A stretch of DNA of 64,000 bases from Catelliglobosispora koreensis DSM 44566 (GTDB taxonomy: Bacteria > Actinomycetota > Actinomycetes > Mycobacteriales > Micromonosporaceae), in NCBI RefSeq assembly GCF_000379685.1, contig NZ_KB903290.1:305790-369789 (forward strand), read 5' to 3'. The position numbers and the translations under genes were made by a program. The notes beneath the pieces are model-generated. The model ran no database searches. It worked only from the letters and a program-made list of their open reading frames with translations, and was not told the origin of the DNA. Below, piece by piece: positions 60,480-64,000 of this stretch (its first letter is position 1; every line of letters begins with the position of its first letter).

Positions 60480-61619
60480 ATGCCGAGCATTCTCCGAGAT
60501 TCGCCAGGGCCCGGTGAGACGATCATCCGCCGGGCCAAAACCACGACATACACCAACGGCCGGGGCTTGTTGCCCTGGCTCCTCGCGGCGCTTCTGGTGC
60601 CGCTTGCGCTGGCCTGGCTCTGGTTGTATCCAGGCGGTGGCCGTGAACGCATCGAGAACGATTTGAGCGACAAGGCCCGCGGCGCGTTATCGGCCGCAGG
60701 GTTTGGCGGTGCCGGGCTCGCGTTCAACGGTGCCGACGCCACTGTGTGCGGAATCGCAGCAGGACAAGAGGAAGCGGCACGGGCCGCGGTCAAATCGGTC
60801 TCCGGCATCAACAACGTACGTGTCGCGGCGGCTGGAGACACGTCATGCGGTCCGGTCGGTGGCGGGACGAATCCCACCACGGCAGGTTCGCTAGCCGCCG
60901 AGGTGCGTGACAACGCGTTGGTACTCAACGGAATCGTGCCCGATGAAGCGGCAAAGGCACAACTCGTGCAGGCCGCCACCGCGACAGCCGGTGGCCGTGC
61001 TGTGGTTGACAACCTGACAGTGCAGTCAGGTGTCCAGTTGCCTGCTACCGCAGCGGAAATGGGCACCGTCGCCGGAATCCTGGCTGCCGTGCCCGGCGAG
61101 CACCAGCTCCAGTGGAACGGCTCGACAGTGACACTGACGGGAACGGTGCCAACCGAGCAGGACAAGGCGAACGCCGAGCAGATGGTGAAGCAGGCCGCTC
61201 CAAGCGCGACAGTCGACAACCAGCTGACCGTCTCCGGAGCGGGTGGCACCGTCGACAAGGCGGCCCTGCAGCAGAACATCGACGCGGCACTGCGTGCGCG
61301 GCCAGTGACGTTTGAGCCTGACTCGGCGACCCTTACCGCGCAAGGAAACCAGACCCTAGAAGAAATCGCGCCGATGCTGGCTGCCGCGACAGGCGTGGCG
61401 GTACGCATCGAGGGGCACGTGGCCGCGGTTTCCTCGCCCGTCGCCGGCCAGGAGCTGAGTGAACAGCGAGCACAGGCCGTGATGCAAAAGCTGGTGGACC
61501 TCGGAGTGCCCGTGGGACAGCTGAGCGCACAGGGCCTTGGCGACAGCGATCCGGTCGCCGACAACAACACCGCAGAGGGCCAAGCGCTCAACCGCCGTGT
61601 CGAGATCACTGTCCAATAG
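60480..61619 (+). CDS. arfA: ArfA/OmpATb-like protein (BON + OmpA domains)
   Basis: 379 residues after GGGGGAGGGG. One N-terminal membrane helix (about 29-50), then BON-type repeats (NALVLNGIVPDEAAKAQLV near 145 and STVTLTGTVPTEQDKANAE near 215), and an OmpA-like peptidoglycan-binding domain (about 265-379; VTFEPDSATLTAQGNQTLEEIA, LSEQRAQAVMQKLVDLGV, GDSDPVADNNTAEGQALNRRVEI). This is the domain order of mycobacterial ArfA (Rv0899), linked to ammonia release and acid adaptation. The ArfC-like gene follows 10 bp downstream. Confidence 0.88.
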   Translation: MPSILRDSPGPGETIIRRAKTTTYTNGRGLLPWLLAALLVPLALAWLWLYPGGGRERIENDLSDKARGALSAAGFGGAGLAFNGADATVCGIAAGQEEAARAAVKSVSGINNVRVAAAGDTSCGPVGGGTNPTTAGSLAAEVRDNALVLNGIVPDEAAKAQLVQAATATAGGRAVVDNLTVQSGVQLPATAAEMGTVAGILAAVPGEHQLQWNGSTVTLTGTVPTEQDKANAEQMVKQAAPSATVDNQLTVSGAGGTVDKAALQQNIDAALRARPVTFEPDSATLTAQGNQTLEEIAPMLAAATGVAVRIEGHVAAVSSPVAGQELSEQRAQAVMQKLVDLGVPVGQLSAQGLGDSDPVADNNTAEGQALNRRVEITVQ

Positions 61620-61629
61620 GGAGGCTAAA

Positions 61630-62211
61630 ATGGGATACCTTTTCAGGCAAGTATGGTTGTGGTGTCTGCTGTCGTTCCTGCTCGGCTCACTGATGACCTG
61701 GCTCATCATGCGGGCGACGAGACGGCCAAAGGTTGAGGTGACCGAGGAACGGATTCAGGGACCAAGCCTCACCGAGCGTCCCACCAGGAGCCCTATGGCC
61801 ACTGATACGTCAGCGCCGCCACGGTCTGGTGTGGACACTGGCCGGACTTCTGCCATGGATCTCGACTCAAGGCAGGCAACAGGAGCCGCGGCCGCGGGGG
61901 CCACAGTCGCTGGAGCGGCCGCCACTGGGCGCTCGATGACGCCGCCGTCGGAGAAGGCCTCGCTGAACGATTCAACGATGCGCATCGTGGAACCGGGTCC
62001 ATATCCCGGCTCGGCACGGCCCAATGCCGATGGTTCCCCTCCATCACGCGAATACCTGGTGAAGGGAAACATGAACTCGATGCTGTACCACACCACCGAG
62101 TCGCCGTCTTATCGCGAGACGCGGGCGGAGATCTGGTTCCGCACACCAGCCGAGGCGGAAAGCGCTGGCTTCACGGCGTGGAACCGTAACCCGAAACAAG
62201 CCAGAAGGTAG
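61630..62211 (+). CDS. arfC: Channel accessory protein ArfC-like (sunset domain)
   Basis: Start MGYLFRQVWLWCLLSFLLGS after GGGAGG; 193 residues. An N-terminal membrane helix (about 6-26), a low-complexity Ala/Thr/Pro-rich stretch, and a C-terminal EYLVKGNMNSMLYHTTESPSY, ETRAEIWFRTPAEAESAGF module, the sunset-type domain seen in actinobacterial ArfC variants. It probably assembles with ArfA in the envelope. Mycobacterial operons also have arfB between them, absent here. Confidence 0.82.
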   Translation: MGYLFRQVWLWCLLSFLLGSLMTWLIMRATRRPKVEVTEERIQGPSLTERPTRSPMATDTSAPPRSGVDTGRTSAMDLDSRQATGAAAAGATVAGAAATGRSMTPPSEKASLNDSTMRIVEPGPYPGSARPNADGSPPSREYLVKGNMNSMLYHTTESPSYRETRAEIWFRTPAEAESAGFTAWNRNPKQARR

Positions 62212-62218
62212 AAAAGAC

Positions 62219-62255
62219 GCACGTGACCGCCCGCAAGCAGCGGGCGGTCACGTGC
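62219..62255. terminator. Bidirectional hairpin terminator
   Basis: Perfect 16-bp arms GCACGTGACCGCCCGC / GCGGGCGGTCACGTGC with loop AAGCA, between the ArfC-like gene and the converging micro-protein gene. Confidence 0.88.
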
Positions 62256-62268
62256 GCTTACCGCTCAG

Positions 62269-62424
62269 CTAATACCAGTATCGGCGGCCGAGAACCGGCC
62301 GGTTGAGACCCCCGAGCAACATGAGAACTGCGCCGACCACGAGCAGGATTATGCCAATGGTCGTCAAGATGCCTATGCCCGTCAGCCATCCGGCTAGCAG
62401 GAGAACTAGACCCAAAATCAACAT
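62269..62424 (-). CDS. DUF6131-type membrane micro-protein
   Basis: 51 residues: MLILGLVLLLAGWLTGIGIL, then TTIGIILLVVGAVLMLLGGL and NRPVLGRRYWY. Two helices joined by a short turn and a basic-aromatic end (GRRxWY) are the form of the DUF6131 family. Function unknown. No strong ribosome site is seen (GAGCTCGA before the ATG). Confidence 0.75.
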   Translation of the reverse strand: MLILGLVLLLAGWLTGIGILTTIGIILLVVGAVLMLLGGLNRPVLGRRYWY

Positions 62425-62527
62425 TCGAGCTCCATGGGGACTTGGACTACGTGCGATTCCATCTCTGTACCCACCTCGCCCGGCACAGGAAACCTAAACG
62501 TCGTCGCCAGTTGCTCTGGTGTTGTAG

Positions 62528-63535
62528 CTAAGGCGTCTTAGGGCCGATGCCGTCGGCCGGTGTGGGGCGTACCCCCAACCCGTGCTGGACGCTGAGGAAC
62601 CGGTAGGTGACCTGCTTGAGTGTCCACAGCAGGTAGCCCCGCTCGGCCTGGACGATGTCACGGTTGTCCGCATGGGACACCTTGCCCACCACTACCCAGT
62701 TGTTGGGGGCCGAAACCACGACGGCCTCGCTTGCCCGCCCGGCAGCGGACCCGATCGCATCACGTGCGGCCCGGGCATCCTCGTCGGTGGTGTAGAGCAC
62801 CGCCGTGAAGTCAACGACCGCATCGCTGTCGTCGGTGGTGAATACCCCATGGAGGGTACGAACGCAGCCCGTCCCGCCCACGGGAAGTACCCCCGCGCAG
62901 CCCGCCTTGTCGCTAGCCGACACTCGCCGCAGTGTGTCGCCAGACGCTGTCCAGGTCTCTTCAGGGAACGCTTCGGCAGCCCCATATGGCGTGGGAGCCG
63001 CCTGCGCGATTCCGATAGCCAGACCGGCCAGCATCGTTGTCGCGAACGCCCCGCACAGCAGGTGTGTTTTGCGCCCGGCCAGGCTTTCCTGCTTCAGGAA
63101 CGACACCAGCACCGCACACACGACAAAGCCGGCGAGCCCAGCCAGGCCCCACAGGAGACCGTCGGACATCTGGTAGGAGCCAGGTCCTTTGAACAGCTTG
63201 CTAAACGACGACCCGCGACCGGGGACAAACGTCCACGACGTGACCACGATAGGCACCGAGAGCACAAAGTATGCCGCCTTGACCAGCTTGCTCATCCGCT
63301 TGAACGCGAGCACCCCGGCCGCGATCGTGGCTATCGGCAAGGCAACGATCAGCCATCCAGCGGTGGTCATTCCCGTTGCGGTGCAAGCCGTTGCTTGACA
63401 GGCGAACTCGATTACCGCGGTACGCACGTATCTTCCAACGAACGCTACGCCGAAGATGACGGCGATCACGGCAGCGATGGCGAGCAGGCCGAATAAAGGA
63501 GCGAAGCGGCTCTTCTGAGTAACAGGGGAAGTCAC
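62528..63535 (-). CDS. Hypothetical membrane protein with extracellular domain
   Basis: 335 residues. Membrane helices at about 13-35, 58-76, 85-103, 128-146 and 158-177, then a 150-residue outside domain with two Cys pairs (KAGCAGVLPVGGTGC) and strands TLHGVFTTDDSDAVVDFTAVLYTTDEDARAARDAI, of which the latter looks like a ligand-binding alpha/beta fold. A first outer loop has ACQATACTATG. Unknown function. Codon use matches neighbours. Confidence 0.72.
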   Translation of the reverse strand: MTSPVTQKSRFAPLFGLLAIAAVIAVIFGVAFVGRYVRTAVIEFACQATACTATGMTTAGWLIVALPIATIAAGVLAFKRMSKLVKAAYFVLSVPIVVTSWTFVPGRGSSFSKLFKGPGSYQMSDGLLWGLAGLAGFVVCAVLVSFLKQESLAGRKTHLLCGAFATTMLAGLAIGIAQAAPTPYGAAEAFPEETWTASGDTLRRVSASDKAGCAGVLPVGGTGCVRTLHGVFTTDDSDAVVDFTAVLYTTDEDARAARDAIGSAAGRASEAVVVSAPNNWVVVGKVSHADNRDIVQAERGYLLWTLKQVTYRFLSVQHGLGVRPTPADGIGPKTP

Positions 63536-63578
63536 GGGAGGCGATCATAGCCAGTGCCGTCAACGCCTCTCGTCGTGC

Positions 63579-63612
63579 CGCCTAGGAGCGCTCTATTCAG
63601 CGCCCCTAGGCG
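63579..63612. terminator. Hairpin terminator after SDR gene
   Basis: CGCCTAGG-a-GCGCT / AGCGC-c-CCTAGGCG with a 6-base loop, 9 bp past the leftward SDR stop. Confidence 0.75.
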
Positions 63613-63621
63613 AGCTCTTGC

Positions 63622-64000
63622 CTAGGGTTCTCGCGCGATGGCCGCACCAAAGGTGTACGTCACGCCCGTGAAGTCCTCGGACAACTCCCAAAGGCGGCGG
63701 GCTGTTTCAAGCGAAGTCGCTGTCGCGATGGGCTGCTCGATTTTGGGATGCCCACCGCGCCCTGGGCCAAAGTACTGTCCACTTTGGACCGATGGATCAG
63801 TGGCCGCGTACAACTGGCTCAACACGCCCTTTTCGACGGGCTGAGCGAAAAGCTTGTTACTGAGCGGGCCTAGCAGCTTGAAGATGCCTGTGGGCCCTGT
63901 GGTTTGCAGGTTGGTAGCAGCGTATCCAGGGTGCGTGATGAGGCTGCGCACGCCCGAGCCGGCTGACCGCAAACGGCGGGCGAGCTCGAGGCCGAACAGG
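63622..64000 (-). CDS. Short-chain dehydrogenase/reductase, C-terminal part (cut by window edge)
   Basis: The frame is open to the right edge and reads LFGLELARRLRSAGSGVRSL, then THPGYAATNLQTTGP near the cut, the typical C-terminal segment of WW-oxidoreductase/retinol-dehydrogenase-like SDRs (the PGxxxTNL motif after the catalytic Tyr-Lys). It continues QPVEKGVLSQLYAATDPSV and GQYFGPGRGGHPKIEQP. The NAD(P)-binding and catalytic parts are outside the window. Substrate unknown. Confidence 0.88.
   Translation of the reverse strand, partial: LFGLELARRLRSAGSGVRSLITHPGYAATNLQTTGPTGIFKLLGPLSNKLFAQPVEKGVLSQLYAATDPSVQSGQYFGPGRGGHPKIEQPIATATSLETARRLWELSEDFTGVTYTFGAAIAREP

Overview
The window is chromosomal DNA from a high-GC Gram-positive bacterium (Actinomycetota). 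Pointers are the GTP-type PEP carboxykinase, the mycothiol-type (MDMPI) fold fused to an anti-sigma zinc finger, an F420-type luciferase-like oxidoreductase relic, an ArfA/ArfC channel operon, an MmpL/RND lipid-type exporter, many secreted Tat/Sec enzymes with actinobacterial domain mixes (ricin-type lectin, CBM, PA14, DUF1080), frequent GTG starts and apparently leaderless starts. The genus cannot be fixed from sequence reading alone. No rRNA, tRNA, CRISPR array, insertion sequence or phage module was seen.

Region 1 (1-16.8 kb) looks like a hypoxia/dormancy island. It carries phosphoketolase (cut by the window edge), an MgtC/DUF4010 membrane protein, two universal stress proteins, a solitary sugar-type ABC ATPase, an FAD-dependent oxidoreductase paired with an ECF41/SigJ-type sigma factor, GAPDH, pyruvate formate-lyase with its activase, a multicopper oxidase, a GerMN-Gmad2 lipoprotein and DUF2795. 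Most promoters in it contain a palindrome resembling the DosR/DevR box (GGGACTTWAGTCCC-like). PEP carboxykinase (16.8-18.7 kb) closes the metabolic block.

Region 2 (18.8-26.4 kb) holds an ArsR regulator, an orphan BlaI-type repressor with the decayed start of its partner peptidase, a secreted metzincin-like protease with Gln in place of the first zinc His, an MFS exporter with CsoR-like palindromes and a TetR, and a MarR gene divergent from an MMPL exporter.

Region 3 (26.6-32.8 kb) is a copper island: SHOCT protein, P1B ATPase with a CPD motif, DUF305 lipoprotein, DUF6153 protein and a YibE/F membrane protein, with TACCCC...GGGGTA palindromes of the CsoR/RicR type. No csoR gene is in the window.

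Region 4 (33-46 kb): TetR with a DUF2269 operon, a complete BlaI/M56 pair, a decayed P-domain, a two-component system, DUF4386, DUF6289, DUF1398 and an HTH protein, then two large secreted proteins: a subtilase and a five-module PA14/propeller/CBM/ricin/DUF1080 protein.

Region 5 (46-54 kb) is rich in broken genes (LLM oxidoreductase, response regulator, alpha/beta hydrolase, barstar-like fragment, an unknown C-terminal fragment) between intact genes: NPP1-like protein, glycolipid-binding-domain protein, anti-sigma/ECF pair, aminoglycoside-phosphotransferase-like kinase and a tandem FtsX-ectodomain lipoprotein.

Region 6 (54-64 kb): a drrAB-type ABC exporter with its own MerR regulator, two uncharacterised genes, a membrane protein, a TIR-TPR-zinc-ribbon protein (the best candidate for an undescribed signalling or defence component), the ArfA/ArfC operon, a DUF6131 micro-protein, a membrane protein and an SDR cut by the right edge.
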